In this document: piece after piece, positions 31,853-41,781 of the stretch
Numbering within the stretch: position 1 is the stretch's first letter
How the letters are laid out: every line of letters starts with the position of its first letter
Assembly: GCF_001510895.1 (NCBI RefSeq)
Contig: NZ_LPWA01000068.1
Location: 1 to 64,000 of the forward strand
Reading direction: 5' to 3'
DNA: 64,000 bases
Origin: Mesorhizobium loti
Lineage (GTDB): Bacteria; Pseudomonadota; Alphaproteobacteria; Rhizobiales; Rhizobiaceae
The notes under the pieces: generated by a model
The model's database searches: none
Seen by the model: only the letters and a program-made list of their open reading frames with translations
Told to the model about the DNA's origin: nothing
Made by a program: the position numbers and the translations under genes

Positions 31853-33279
31853 ATGAGCTACTTCGTCAACGCCGTAGGCGTTCCTCTTCCCTATAGCGGC
31901 GCTTCCAACCATTGGTACTCGGCCTCCGGTTCCGGACCGGATTTGTACGGCAGCTCCGGAAACGACTCCCTCTACGGGGCATCCGGTGTAAACGTCACCA
32001 TGCACGGCGGCATGGGCGATGACATCTATTATCTCTATGCGGCAAGCAACAAGGTGGCGGAGGCCGGCAGTGCCGGTATCGACACGATCAGCACCTGGAT
32101 GAACTACAAGCTCCCCGACAACGTCGAGAATCTCATCGTCACCAAGGCCGGAAACTTTGCCTTCGGAAACGGGTTGGACAACATCATCACCGCCAAGGCC
32201 GGGCACCAGACGCTGGACGGCGGCGCGGGAAACGATGTTCTGATCGACGGCGGCGGCGGCTACGACACTTTCGTCGTCTCGAACGGCAACGGAAGCGACC
32301 TGATCGCCAATTTCGCCGCGACCGACACGGTGCGCCTGAATGGCTATGGGTTCATGACGTTCGACCAGATCCACGCGAACATGATCCAGGCGGGGTCGAA
32401 CGTGATCCTGAATCTTGGATCCGGTGAGATCCTCGAGTTCAAGGACACGACGATCGATAAGCTGCAGCCCAGCCAGTTCGAGCTGCCGATCAACAAAGTC
32501 GGTATGACGCTGTCCTTCAACGACGACTTCAACACGCTGAGCCTTCACAACGGCCAGAGCGGCACCTGGGACACCAACTTCTGGTGGGGGGCGCCGAACG
32601 GCAGCACCTTGACCCAGAACAACGAGCTGCAATGGTACATCGACGCCAATTACGCGCCGACGAGTTCCGTCCACCCGTTCAGCGTGGATAACGGCGTTCT
32701 CACCATCACCGCGGCGCAGACGCCCGCGGACATCAAGCCGCTCATCAACAACTACGAATACACCTCCGGCATACTGACGACGCACGACACCTTCTCGCAG
32801 ACCTATGGCTATTTCGAAATGAGGCCGACCTGCCGGAAAACGCCGGCGCCTGGCCGGCTTTCTGGCTGCTGCCGGAAGACGGTTCGTGGCCGCCGGAGCT
32901 CGACGTCGTGGAAATGTACGGACAGAACCCGAACTCGCTTCTGATGACCGCGCACTCGAATGCGACGGGAGTGCACACCAAGGTCTCGTCGACGGTGAAC
33001 ACCGCCGACACTGACGGCTTCCACACCTACGGCCTGTTGTGGACGCCGGACAAGCTTGTCTGGACCTATGACGGCGTGCAGGTCGCGGAAGCGGCGACGC
33101 CAGCCGACATGAACAAGCCCATGTACATGCTGGTCGACCTTGCGATCGGCGGTCAGGCCGGCGCGCCTCCGGATCATCTCGCCACGCCGGCACAGATGAA
33201 GATCGACTACATTCACGCCTATACGCTGGACAGTTGGCAGCAGAGCCACGTGAGCACGACGGCCGAGCACACCGTCTAG
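31853..33279 (+). pseudogene. Secreted RTX glycoside hydrolase family 16 (beta-glucanase/EPS depolymerase), frameshifted
   Basis: ATG 31853 has CGGAGGG upstream. Residues 30-200 carry calcium-binding RTX nonapeptides (GSSGNDSLYG, GGMGDDIYYL, GGAGNDVLIDGGGGYDTF). From about residue 220 a GH16 domain follows (LSFNDDFNTLSLHNGQSGTW, NNELQWYID, TSGILTTHDTFSQTYGYFEM). The frame breaks after FEMR near 32823; one added G gives RADLPENAGAWPAFWLLPED and the GH16 active site ELDVVEMYG, ending TAEHTV at 33279 (about 475 residues). There is no Sec signal, as expected for type I export by the two genes downstream. It resembles rhizobial ExsH, which trims succinoglycan; the true substrate is unproven. Confidence 0.82.
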
Positions 33280-33291
33280 GCGACCGGCGCC

Positions 33292-35094
33292 ATGTTCCGG
33301 GAGAACGATCCGCCAGGGAAACGCGCCAGGCAGTCGAGGCTGCGGTCGGTGTTCAAGCGCGCCATTGCCGATGTCGGCGTTTTCTCGCTGCTGATCAACA
33401 TCCTGCTGTTGGTGGTCCCGCTCTATCTGTTGCAGGTCTATGACCGCGTCCTGCCCTCCTCGAGCGCCGAGACGCTTGTCTACCTCTCGGCCATCGCGGT
33501 GCTGGCGCTCGCCTTTCTCGGCTTCCTCGATGCCATACGCGCCGTCTACACGCAGCGCGTCGCGGCAACCGTCGACGAGAAGCTGGGGGCGACGACATTT
33601 GCCGCGTCTCTTGGCGCCGCCGCGCTTGGCGCCCAATATGCCGGCGGCCTGTCGCCATTGCGCGACCTGGCCTCGGTCTGCGCCTTCATCCGGTCGCGCG
33701 GCGTGGCGGTGCTGTTCGACCTGCCCTTCGCCCCCGTCTTCCTCGCCCTGCTCTATCTCATCCATCCGGTCCTGTTCTGGCTGACGCTCGCCGGCATGGC
33801 GCTGCTCGTTCTCCTGGTCGTGGCTAACCAGCTTGCCATCGGCAGGAACGACGCGCTTTCGGCGGAACGCTCGGCCCTCGCCAGCCACGCCGAACGGGTC
33901 TTTGCCCGCAATGCCGAAACGCTGCGCGCCATGGGCATGGTCGAGAGCGCCGCGCGGGTCTGGGGACGCCACGTCGCCGATGCGCTCGTCCTGCACGACC
34001 GCTCCGCGAGCGCCAACGCGATCTTCAGCGGCGCCTCGCGGGCGCTGCGCATGATGCTGCAGCTTGCGATCCTCGGCGCCGGCGCGTGGCTGGTGATCGA
34101 GGGACAGATGACGGCAGGCATGATCTTCGCCTCCTCGCTGGTGTCGTCGCGCGCGCTGCAGCCGCTCGACCAGTTGATCGGCGCCTGGCGGCAGATCGTC
34201 GACGCCCGGCGCGCGTGGCAGCGGCTGGAAAAGGTGCTCGCGGCGCAACCGGCACAGCAACGGAAACTGGCCCTGCCCGATCCGTCCGGCGCGATTTCCG
34301 TGCAGGACGTTTTTTTCATGGCGCCGAATGCCCAGCCCGGCACCGAGCCGATCCTCAAGCGGCTGAATTTTCAAATCGGCGCCGGCGAAGCGGTGGCGAT
34401 CGTCGGCCCGAGCGGCGCCGGCAAATCGACGCTGGCGCGGCTGCTCGTGGGTGCTACGCAGCCGACCGGCGGCGCGGTCAGGATCGACGGCGCCGACCTC
34501 AGGAGCTGGGACGAAAACCAGCTCGGAATACACATCGGCTATCTCGCGCAGGACGTGGGGCTTTTCCCCGGATCGATCGCGGAAAATGTCGCCCGCCTCG
34601 ACGCGCAGGCGGACGATGCCGCGATCATTGAGGCGGCAAGGCGCGCCGAGGCGCATGAGCTGATCCTGGCGCTGCGCGACGGCTACCAGACCAGGATCGG
34701 CCCTTCGGGCAGGACGCTGTCGGGCGGCGAGCGCCAGCGGATCGGACTGGCGCGCGCCTTCTACGGCAATCCGCGCATCCTGGTGCTCGACGAGCCTAAC
34801 ACCCATCTCGACGGCAGCGGCGAAGCGGCGCTCGAGGCGGTGCTTGCCGCCGCGCGCGCGGCGGGCGTCACGACGATCGTGATCACGCACCGCCCTTCCA
34901 TCGCCGCCGCCTGCGACCGCGTGATGCTTTTGCGCGGCGGCGTGATCGAAGCCTTCGGCCCGAGCAGCGAGGTGCTGCGGCAGCCAAGTGCCGACAAGGG
35001 TGCCGGCAAAGGTGTTCCGGCGCAGCAAGGCACGGTGGTGACAGGGTCATTCGCCCCGACGATCCGCGCCCCCGGCATTCGCTTCGGATCCTAG
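33292..35094 (+). CDS. Type I secretion ABC transporter (PrtD/PrsD-like)
   Basis: 600 residues. N-terminal six-span exporter domain (about 25-310; FSLLINILLLVVPLYLLQVY, VLPSSSAETLVYLSA) and C-terminal ATPase with Walker A GPSGAGKST, signature LSGGERQRIGLARA and Walker B LVLDEPNTHLDG. It has no C39 peptidase domain, matching the PrtD/PrsD type that exports RTX proteins with C-terminal signals. It starts 12 bases after the RTX glucanase and ends 3 bases before the membrane fusion gene, so the three form an operon with cargo and channel together. The outer-membrane TolC is elsewhere. Confidence 0.9.
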   Translation: MFRENDPPGKRARQSRLRSVFKRAIADVGVFSLLINILLLVVPLYLLQVYDRVLPSSSAETLVYLSAIAVLALAFLGFLDAIRAVYTQRVAATVDEKLGATTFAASLGAAALGAQYAGGLSPLRDLASVCAFIRSRGVAVLFDLPFAPVFLALLYLIHPVLFWLTLAGMALLVLLVVANQLAIGRNDALSAERSALASHAERVFARNAETLRAMGMVESAARVWGRHVADALVLHDRSASANAIFSGASRALRMMLQLAILGAGAWLVIEGQMTAGMIFASSLVSSRALQPLDQLIGAWRQIVDARRAWQRLEKVLAAQPAQQRKLALPDPSGAISVQDVFFMAPNAQPGTEPILKRLNFQIGAGEAVAIVGPSGAGKSTLARLLVGATQPTGGAVRIDGADLRSWDENQLGIHIGYLAQDVGLFPGSIAENVARLDAQADDAAIIEAARRAEAHELILALRDGYQTRIGPSGRTLSGGERQRIGLARAFYGNPRILVLDEPNTHLDGSGEAALEAVLAAARAAGVTTIVITHRPSIAAACDRVMLLRGGVIEAFGPSSEVLRQPSADKGAGKGVPAQQGTVVTGSFAPTIRAPGIRFGS

Positions 35095-35097
35095 ACG

Positions 35098-36417
35098 ATG
35101 ACGGTCGAGAGCCTCACCTGGGACGGCCAGCCACGCACCGACTTCCGGCGCACGGCCTTCGCCGGGTATGCGGCAATCGCAATCTTCGTGGGCTGCTTCG
35201 GCTATTGGGCGGCGAGCGCGCCGCTGGCGGGCGCCGTGATCACGCAAGGCACGATCTCGGCGACGGGCGGCAACATCCTGATCCAGCAGCATGAGGGCGG
35301 CATCATCCAGCAACTGCTCGTCCATGAGGGCGACCGCGTGCGGCAGGGCCAGGACCTGATCCTCCTCGACCGGACGGCGGCGCAAGCCGACCTCAACCGG
35401 CTGACCAGGCAGTCGATCGCGCTGAAAGCAAGCGCTGCGCGGCTGGAGGCCGAGCGCGACGGGCTGGACAGGCTGGCGCCGGTCACCGAGCCGGCGCCCG
35501 CACCGTTCCGGCAGGATTTCGAGAACCTGCTTCGCGAGCAGCAGAAGGAGTTCGACGCGAGGCTCGCCCGCTTCCGCTCCGAACAGTCGATCATGGCGCA
35601 GCGCGTCGCCATGCATCGCGAGTCGGTCGTAGGCCTGAACGCCCAGAAGCTCGCCATCCAGCAGCAATCGGAAGTCGTCAAGAAGGAGCTCGGCATCAAG
35701 ACCGGCCTTTTGGACAAGGGCCTCACCAACCGCACCGAATACTCCCAGCTTCTGCGCAGCGAGGCCGATCTTGTCGGCCAGGCCGGCGCGCTGGAGGCCA
35801 ACCTTGCCGCGGCCAACAGCCAGATCGTCGAAGCCCAGGTGCAGGTCGAGCGCCTGACCACGCAGCGGGTGGAGGAAGCGCTGACCAAGCTCGACGAGGT
35901 CCGCACCAATCTCGCCGACATCGAGGAGCAGATCAGGGCAGCCGAAGCGGTGCTTCAGCGCACGACGATCAAGGCGCCAGCCGCCGGCATCGTGGTGTCG
36001 TCGACCTACAATTCCAAGGGCAGCGTGATCGCGCCGGGTGAAAAGATCATGGAGATCCTGCCCACGGCATCCGGCCTCAACGTCGACGCCAAGCTGCGGC
36101 CGAAAGACGTCGACCAGGTCCGCGTCGGCCAGCCGGCGAGGCTCAGGCTGTCCGCGCTGAACATGCGCCTGACGCCCGAGGTCTCGGCCACCGTGACGCA
36201 GATTTCCGCCGACCGGCTGATCGACCAGACGACGCACGAACCCTATTTCCGCGCCAAGCTGAGGATCGCCGACGCCCTGCCGCCCGGGGTGAAGGCCGAG
36301 CAGCTCTATCCGGGAACGCCGGTCGAGGCGTTCATCAATACCGGCGACCGGACTTTCTTCGAGTACCTCGCCCGGCCGATGATCGACTCCTTCGCGCGGG
36401 CGTTCGCCGAGAGATAG
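35098..36417 (+). CDS. HlyD-family membrane fusion protein (PrtE/PrsE-like)
   Basis: 439 residues. One N-terminal membrane span (TAFAGYAAIAIFVGCFGYWA, about 19-38), then lipoyl/beta-barrel pieces (GGNILIQQHEGGIIQQLLVH) on either side of a long alpha-helical hairpin of about 190 residues (RLTRQSIALKASAARLEAER ... LDEVRTNLADIEEQIRAAEA). C-terminal KAPAAGIVVSSTYNSKGSVI, PGEKIMEILP and YPGTPVEAFINTGDRTFFEY are typical of the T1SS adaptor family. It links the ABC exporter to TolC in the periplasm. It is third gene of the glucanase export operon. Confidence 0.9.
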   Translation: MTVESLTWDGQPRTDFRRTAFAGYAAIAIFVGCFGYWAASAPLAGAVITQGTISATGGNILIQQHEGGIIQQLLVHEGDRVRQGQDLILLDRTAAQADLNRLTRQSIALKASAARLEAERDGLDRLAPVTEPAPAPFRQDFENLLREQQKEFDARLARFRSEQSIMAQRVAMHRESVVGLNAQKLAIQQQSEVVKKELGIKTGLLDKGLTNRTEYSQLLRSEADLVGQAGALEANLAAANSQIVEAQVQVERLTTQRVEEALTKLDEVRTNLADIEEQIRAAEAVLQRTTIKAPAAGIVVSSTYNSKGSVIAPGEKIMEILPTASGLNVDAKLRPKDVDQVRVGQPARLRLSALNMRLTPEVSATVTQISADRLIDQTTHEPYFRAKLRIADALPPGVKAEQLYPGTPVEAFINTGDRTFFEYLARPMIDSFARAFAER

Positions 36418-36473
36418 GTGCGGCGCGGGCCGCCAGGCGCCCACAGCTTCCGCTCCCTGTGAGCATGACACGC

Positions 36474-37364
36474 TCAGACTGCGATTTGCAGCGCGCCGTA
36501 GCGTTTCACTTCGGCCTCGATTTCCCTGACCAAGGTCTCCAGCGCGGGATTTCGGGCGTTGCGCGCGCGCCGGACCACATAAGCCAGGTCAGGAGGCTTG
36601 GGGAAATCCTTGTCGACGATCTCCATGCCGGCTTGCAGGTGGCGCTGGCTCAGGAGCGCGACGCCGAGCCCGGAGGTCACGCCGGCGATGATGCCGGCCG
36701 CGCTGGAGCATTCGAAGACGGTCTCGAACACCGTCCCCTCATCCTGCCCAAGGTCGAGGCCCCAGCGCCGATAGAAGCAGTCCTCGTCGAAGGAAAGGAA
36801 CGGGATCGGCTTGTCCTTCGACAGGATCAGGTCGGGAGACTTCACCCAGTGCAGCGTTTCGCGGAACAGGACGATGTCGGCGGGGCGGACCTCGTGCTGG
36901 AATACCTGGACGATTGCCGCATCGAGCGCTCCCTGGCTGAGCTGCTCCTGCAGGACGAGGCTCATGCGGACTTGCGTGCGCACGCTCACCTCGGGATAGA
37001 GCCGGCGGAACCGGCCGAGAATGCGCGAGAGGTCCGTGCAGGTCGTGTCCTCGGTCATGCCAAGCGCAATCTTGCCCTGCAGCGTGCTTTTCGAGAGGCT
37101 CAGGATCGCTTCGTCATGGATTCCCAGGATACGCCGCGCATAGCCCAGGAGATCGATCCCGGCCGTGGTGAACATCGGCGTATTTGCCTTCCGGCTGAGG
37201 ATTTCGCAGTCGAGGCTTGCTTCCAGCCTCCTCATCTTGTGGCTGACGGCCGATTGCGACAGGCCGAGAGCCTCGGCCGCGCGCGTGACGCCGCCATGCT
37301 TCTCGATCGCGACCAGCGCCCGCAAGGCATCGACATCCAGGCGGCGGCTCATCACTCCAGCCAT
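36474..37364 (-). CDS. LysR-family transcriptional regulator
   Basis: A protein of 296 residues. Winged helix at about 8-66 (LDVDALRALVAIEKHGGVTR, ALGLSQSAVSHKMRRLEASL), then a LysR effector domain. ATG 37364 has GAGG upstream; ATG 37352 is an alternative. It is divergent from the EamA/HAD pair at 37575, with a dyad at 37431-37469 in the gap, and so probably controls export or turnover of a small metabolite. Confidence 0.87.
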   Translation of the reverse strand: MAGVMSRRLDVDALRALVAIEKHGGVTRAAEALGLSQSAVSHKMRRLEASLDCEILSRKANTPMFTTAGIDLLGYARRILGIHDEAILSLSKSTLQGKIALGMTEDTTCTDLSRILGRFRRLYPEVSVRTQVRMSLVLQEQLSQGALDAAIVQVFQHEVRPADIVLFRETLHWVKSPDLILSKDKPIPFLSFDEDCFYRRWGLDLGQDEGTVFETVFECSSAAGIIAGVTSGLGVALLSQRHLQAGMEIVDKDFPKPPDLAYVVRRARNARNPALETLVREIEAEVKRYGALQIAV

Positions 37365-37430
37365 GACAATCCTCGTTCGGAACTAAATCTACACGCCAAC
37401 TTCTGACCCAGAACCGGCATCCAGGCAAAG

Positions 37431-37469
37431 CGATATGCCATCCTTCATGGCTATTTCATGAGCATATCG
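37431..37469. promoter_or_regulatory. Inverted repeat between LysR and EamA genes
   Basis: CGATATGC (37431-37438) and GCATATCG (37462-37469) form a perfect 8-bp dyad with a 23-base centre in the 210-base divergent gap. Its position suits a LysR recognition site. Confidence 0.45.
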
Positions 37470-37574
37470 AAATTTGTCATGTGCAACGACGCGTCTGTGT
37501 CGCCATAAGTCAGCGCCGAACATTTGCCCGTGCCGCGCTTTTTGAGCACGGACACCGCTTGAAAAAGACAGCCC

Positions 37575-38512
37575 ATGACGCTCCCGCAGAGCAAGACCCA
37601 TCCCCTCCTATGGCCGATCCTGGCGGCGGCCCTGGTCGTAAGCTGGAGTTCCGGCTTCGTCGGCATCCGCTACGCCAGCGAGAACGCCGATGTCATGCTG
37701 GTCCTGTTCTGGCGAACCTTGTTGTCCGGATTGATCCTTCTGCCGTTTGCCCTTCTGATCGGGCCGCGCATCGATGCGCAGGCCTTGACCCGGCAGATGG
37801 CGTTCGGCGTGGCGACGATGTTTCTTTATCTGGGCGGCTTCGCTTTGGCCATCGGCCAGCGCGTGCGACCGGCCTTGTCGCGCTGATTTCCGATCTTGTC
37901 CCGCTCGCCATCGTGGCGCTGTCGCAGCCCATTCTGGGCCACCGGCTGACCGCAAGGCAATGGACCGGAACGGCTCTGGGGGTGACGGGCGTGCTCATCG
38001 TCTCGCTGGACAGCCTGAGCCTCGGGACGGCACCGGTCTGGGCATATGGCCTCACCGTCGCTTCGATGATGGTTTTCGCGCTTGCGACCGTAGTGCAGAA
38101 ACGAATTGGGACGGTCGACATGCCCATCCATCAGAGCCTGTGCATTCAATGCCTGGCGGCAGCGATCCTGTTTGCCCTCTGCGCCGAATGGAATGGCGGG
38201 CTGACACCGCCGCTCGATGGCCGTTTCGAGTTCGGCATCGCCTGGCTGGTGCTGTTTTCGACCTTCTTCTGCTATGGCGTCTATTACATGAGCCTGCGCC
38301 ACTACAGCGCCGCGCAGGTCAGCAGCGCGGTCTATCTCAGCCCGCCGGTGACGATGCTGTGGGCGTGGCTGATCTTCGGCGAGCCGCTGTCGACGGCGAT
38401 TTTCCTCGGCCTTGCCGTGACGCTGTTCGGTGTGTGGCTCACGTCGTCACGCGGCGCAGCATCGAAGGCCAGCACCGATCCAATCATGAACATCAAGGAG
38501 GAGACCGCATGA
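37575..38512 (+). pseudogene. EamA/DMT-family exporter, frameshifted
   Basis: MTLPQSKTHPLLWPILAAAL, VVSWSSGFVGIRYASENADV and FWRTLLSGLILLPFALLIGP give the first EamA repeat. The frame breaks near 37873, after FALAIGQRV. The rest (TGLVALISDLVPLAIVALSQ, RIGTVDMPIHQSLCIQCLAA, LSPPVTMLWAWLIFGEPLST) continues in another frame to 38512, and one added base joins them. The repaired protein has about 312 residues and ten spans, normal for the family. Its stop overlaps the HAD start (ATGA), so the two genes are coupled. Substrate unknown. Confidence 0.78.
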
Positions 38513-39231
38513 AACTGACAGATTTCAAAGCCCTGACCTTCGACTGCTACGGCACGCTGATTGATTGGGAAACCGGCATGATCGACGGCCTGAAGCCGCT
38601 GACCGAGCGGGCTGGCCGCGGCCTGAGCCGCAACGAGGTACTGGAGGCGCACGCCCGGCACGAATCCAGTCAGCAGAAATGGACACCGCAAAAGCGCTAC
38701 AGCGACCTTCTGTCTATCGTCTACAAGCGGCTTGCCGAGGAATGGGGCGTCGTCGCCACATCAGAGGAATGCATCGCCTATGGCGAAAGCGTGAAGGACT
38801 GGCCGGCCTTTGCCGACTCCGCGAGAGCCCTGCAATATCTCAAGCAGCACTACAAGCTGATCATCCTCTCCAACGTCGACAACAAGAGCTTTTCGTTCAG
38901 CAACAAGAAGCTCGGCGTCGATTTCGATGCGATCTACACGGCGGAGGATATCGGCTCCTACAAGCCTTCCGAACGGAACTTCGACTATATGCTCGAAAAG
39001 CTCGGGACCATTGGCGTCGCGAAGGGTGAGATCCTGCACACGGCAGAAAGCCTGTTCCATGATCATGTTCCGGCCAGCCGGCTCGGTCTCAAATCGTGCT
39101 GGATCTGTCGCCGGCACGCCGACCAGGGTTTTGGCGCCACGATGCACCCCGGCGACATGCCAACCGTGGATTTCCGCTTCGACAGCATGGCCGACCTCGC
39201 GAAGGCGCACATGGAAGAATTGCGTGGCTGA
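38509..39231 (+). CDS. HAD-superfamily hydrolase (haloacid dehalogenase type II-like)
   Basis: A protein of 240 residues. Motif I FDCYGTLIDWE (nucleophile Asp12), motif II LIILSNVDN, motif III Lys in SYKPSERNFDYML, and the later HTAESLFHDHVPA. The catalytic residues needed for HAD chemistry are therefore present, and the DCYGTL.DWE pattern is that of L-2-haloacid dehalogenases and close relatives. It overlaps the exporter gene by 4 bases and lies in a LysR-linked unit, so it may act on the exported compound. The substrate cannot be told from the sequence. Confidence 0.85.
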   Translation: MKLTDFKALTFDCYGTLIDWETGMIDGLKPLTERAGRGLSRNEVLEAHARHESSQQKWTPQKRYSDLLSIVYKRLAEEWGVVATSEECIAYGESVKDWPAFADSARALQYLKQHYKLIILSNVDNKSFSFSNKKLGVDFDAIYTAEDIGSYKPSERNFDYMLEKLGTIGVAKGEILHTAESLFHDHVPASRLGLKSCWICRRHADQGFGATMHPGDMPTVDFRFDSMADLAKAHMEELRG

Positions 39232-39380
39232 TAGATGAGCGAGGCGCGGCTGCCCAGCGGCCAGATTCAGGCCGCGAGCCTTGGAACCAAAGGCGTGCGA
39301 GACAGTTCAGCTATAGCTTTGATGCGACGCTGACCTGCCCGGCGGTTGGGCAAGCGGCGGTCTTCGAGGAGTCTCTCATC

Positions 39381-39823
39381 ATGAAGATTTCGTCCAGGTT
39401 CCGTTCAGTCGCGGTTGCCGTCATCGCCGCCGCGGGCGTAGCTTTGCCAGCGTTGCGCATGCCGACAGCGGCACAATCCGCTTCGCCGTGTACAAGGCGG
39501 CCTTCTTCATCGGCGGCGCCGGTGGCGATGGCATGCTGACCTTCCACGGCCGCCACTATCCGATTTCGATCGGCGGCATCTCGGGTGGCCTCGCCTTCGG
39601 CGCTTCCAAGACCTATTTCCGAGGCACCGTGCGCAACATACGCCGCGCCCGGGACGTGGACGGGGTAGTACGGCGCAGGGGGCGGCGGCGCCGCGCTCGG
39701 CCGAGGGCCCAGGTGATCGTCATGACCAACGACAAGGGTGCCCGGCTCGAACTCACCGGCAGGCAGGTAGGCCTGCAGGTCAACGCCGATCTCAGCGGCA
39801 TGAGCATCGGGCTGAAGAAGTAA
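39381..39823 (+). pseudogene. EipA-like (DUF1134) periplasmic protein, frameshifted
   Basis: ATG 39381 gives a signal peptide (MKISSRFRSVAVAVIAAAGV). The frame then breaks near 39443 and the mature domain continues as HADSGTIRFAVYKAAFFIGG, TFHGRHYPISIGGISGGLAF and GASKTYFRGTVRNIRRA. A second pair of compensating shifts garbles 39668-39710, where a Gly/Ala-rich loop is expected. The end KGARLELTGRQVGLQVNADL and SGMSIGLKK is intact. GGxGxGxL.FHG..YP.SIGG and LTGRQVG are DUF1134 landmarks; EipA of Brucella, in this family, acts in envelope integrity. About 145 residues when repaired. Confidence 0.6.
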
Positions 39824-40046
39824 GGGCAGCCGCTCCTCGTCGTTCCTGGTTGGGCCCGATTTGCCAAGGTGAGCCGCTGGCGGCATGACCGCCCGGCTCC
39901 GCCGGCGTTGCCTTGGCGCAATCGCGAGCACCCGTCTGGCAGAATGGAATTTGGACTGCCGCCTGTGGACATCGCGGCGGCAATGAAACAATCTTCACCG
40001 CGGGAACAAGAAGCGCTTCGAAGAAAGCGCGGACCTTCGGGTGCGC

Positions 40047-40925
40047 ATGAAAAATCGATGGACCTTGTATGATCCACGGCTGGCCTGGATGCTGATTGCG
40101 CCGGTGCTGTTGCTGCTGATCTTCTTCCTGGTGCTGCCGATCGCCGTGATGGCGGTCTATACCTTCTTCACCTTCGTCACGGCGGGTGTGGAAACCAGCC
40201 AGCTTACGAGCGCCAACTGGCACGAATTCCTCACCGACAGCTACTATCACGGCTTCCTGTTGAAGACGCTGAGGGTCGGCGCCATCACCGCCCTGCTCTG
40301 CGGGGTGCTCGGCTATTTTCCGGCCTATTTCATCTGGGCCACGAGCTTCAAGCACAAATGGCTGCTCCTGCTTTTGCTCATCGTGCCGTTCTGGATCAGC
40401 TTCACCATCCGCACCTTTTCCTGGATCAACATCCTCGGCGAACAGGGCGTCATCAACGTCGCGCTCATCAAAATGGGCATCATCAGCGAGCCGCTGCCGA
40501 TGCTCTACACCGAGGGTGCGGTGATCATGGGGCTGCTGCATTTCCTGCTGCCCTATATGATCCTCAACGTCTATGTCAGCCTGGAAAGCATCGACCGCAC
40601 GCTGATCGCGGCGGCCCGTTCGATGGGCTGCACCAGCGCGCAGGCGTTCCGCGAGGTGACTTTGCCGCTGTCGCTGCCCGGCCTCGCGGCGGGCCTGCTG
40701 CTCTGCTTCGTGCTGGCGGCCGGCAGCTACGTGACGCCGCAGCTTCTGGGTTCGGGGCGCGACGCGCTGTTCGGCAATCTGATCTACGACACCATCATGA
40801 GCGAGCTGAACTGGCCGATGGGCGCCACGCTCTCCATCGTGCTGTTCGTCGTGCTCGGTTTCTTCGCCGCCATCTACACCCGCTACATGGGCATGTCGCA
40901 GATCGTGAAAGGACTGGGCGGATGA
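40047..40925 (+). CDS. Polyamine-type ABC transporter permease (PotB-like)
   Basis: A 292-residue inner-membrane protein with six spans. The membrane-loop EAA motif is AARSMGCTSAQAFREVTLPL. MKNRWTLYDPRLAWMLIAPV and FISFTIRTFSWINILG-type segments are those of PotB/PotH permeases of spermidine/putrescine systems. ATG 40047 is taken; a GTG at 40041 is 2 codons longer. It is first of four overlapping or closely spaced genes (permease, permease, binding protein, ATPase). Confidence 0.88.
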   Translation: MKNRWTLYDPRLAWMLIAPVLLLLIFFLVLPIAVMAVYTFFTFVTAGVETSQLTSANWHEFLTDSYYHGFLLKTLRVGAITALLCGVLGYFPAYFIWATSFKHKWLLLLLLIVPFWISFTIRTFSWINILGEQGVINVALIKMGIISEPLPMLYTEGAVIMGLLHFLLPYMILNVYVSLESIDRTLIAAARSMGCTSAQAFREVTLPLSLPGLAAGLLLCFVLAAGSYVTPQLLGSGRDALFGNLIYDTIMSELNWPMGATLSIVLFVVLGFFAAIYTRYMGMSQIVKGLGG

Positions 40926-40938
40926 AGGGGGTCGCTAG

Positions 40939-41781
40939 ATGAAAGGGGGGCGGCCGAACAAGGAAGGCAAATGGGCGTGGCGGCTCACCGGCTTCGTCAC
41001 GCTCTGCGTCTATATCTTCATGTTCGCGCCGATCGCGGCGACCGTCATTTTGTCGTTCAACGCCTCGATGTTCGGCGGCTTCCCGATGACCGGTTTTTCC
41101 CTGCAATGGTATGGCAAGCTGATGGCCAACGAGGCGGTGCTGGCAGCGTTCCGGACGTCGCTTTGGATCGCCCTGGTCACCGCGGTCGCCACCACGGCAA
41201 TCGGCGTCGTCACGTCGTTCGCGCTGGTGCGTTTCGAATTCCCCGGCAAGCAGACGCTGAGCACGCTGGTGATCCTGCCGGCGCTGGTGCCGGAAACCAT
41301 CCTCGGCGTTGGCCTCTTGGTGCTGATCAAGGCGGTCGACCAGCCGAGGACGCTGCTCCTCCTGGTGCTTGGCCATATACTGCTTGCCGTGCCCTATGTG
41401 GTGCTGATCACCCAGGCGCGCATGGTCGGTATCCGGCGCGTCTATGAGGAGGCGGCGCTTTCGCTCGGCGCCTCGCGCTTCTCGTCCTTCCGCGAGATCA
41501 CGCTGCCGCTGCTTATCCCGGCCGTCGTTGCGGGCGCGCTACTCGCCTTCACCATCTCCTTCGACAACACCTCGGCCAGCCTGTTCTGGCGGCCGGCAGG
41601 GGTCGAGACGATGCCGACGCAAATCCTTTCGATGCTGAAAATCTCGATCAGCCCGGAGATCAACGCGCTCGGCACGGTCATGATCCTGGTGACCGTCGGC
41701 ATCCCGCTGATCGGCGGCGTGCTCATGCAGAGCCTGACCAGATTGAAAAGACGAGGCGAACCAAAGGAGGAAGCACGATGA
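40939..41781 (+). CDS. Polyamine-type ABC transporter permease (PotC-like)
   Basis: A 280-residue protein, six spans. EAA loop YEEAALSLGASRFSSFREIT and the PotC-like start WAWRLTGFVTLCVYIFMFAP followed by AATVILSFNAS. It forms the second half of the channel with the PotB-like protein. GAAAGG... is weak as a ribosome binding site; translation may be coupled to the gene 14 bases upstream. The stop overlaps the ATG of the binding-protein gene (ATGA). Confidence 0.88.
   Translation: MKGGRPNKEGKWAWRLTGFVTLCVYIFMFAPIAATVILSFNASMFGGFPMTGFSLQWYGKLMANEAVLAAFRTSLWIALVTAVATTAIGVVTSFALVRFEFPGKQTLSTLVILPALVPETILGVGLLVLIKAVDQPRTLLLLVLGHILLAVPYVVLITQARMVGIRRVYEEAALSLGASRFSSFREITLPLLIPAVVAGALLAFTISFDNTSASLFWRPAGVETMPTQILSMLKISISPEINALGTVMILVTVGIPLIGGVLMQSLTRLKRRGEPKEEAR

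Noticed and set aside
32809..35028. 739-codon minus-strand frame opposite the type I secretion gene
   Set aside because: Antisense shadow of an ABC exporter with intact Walker motifs on the plus strand.
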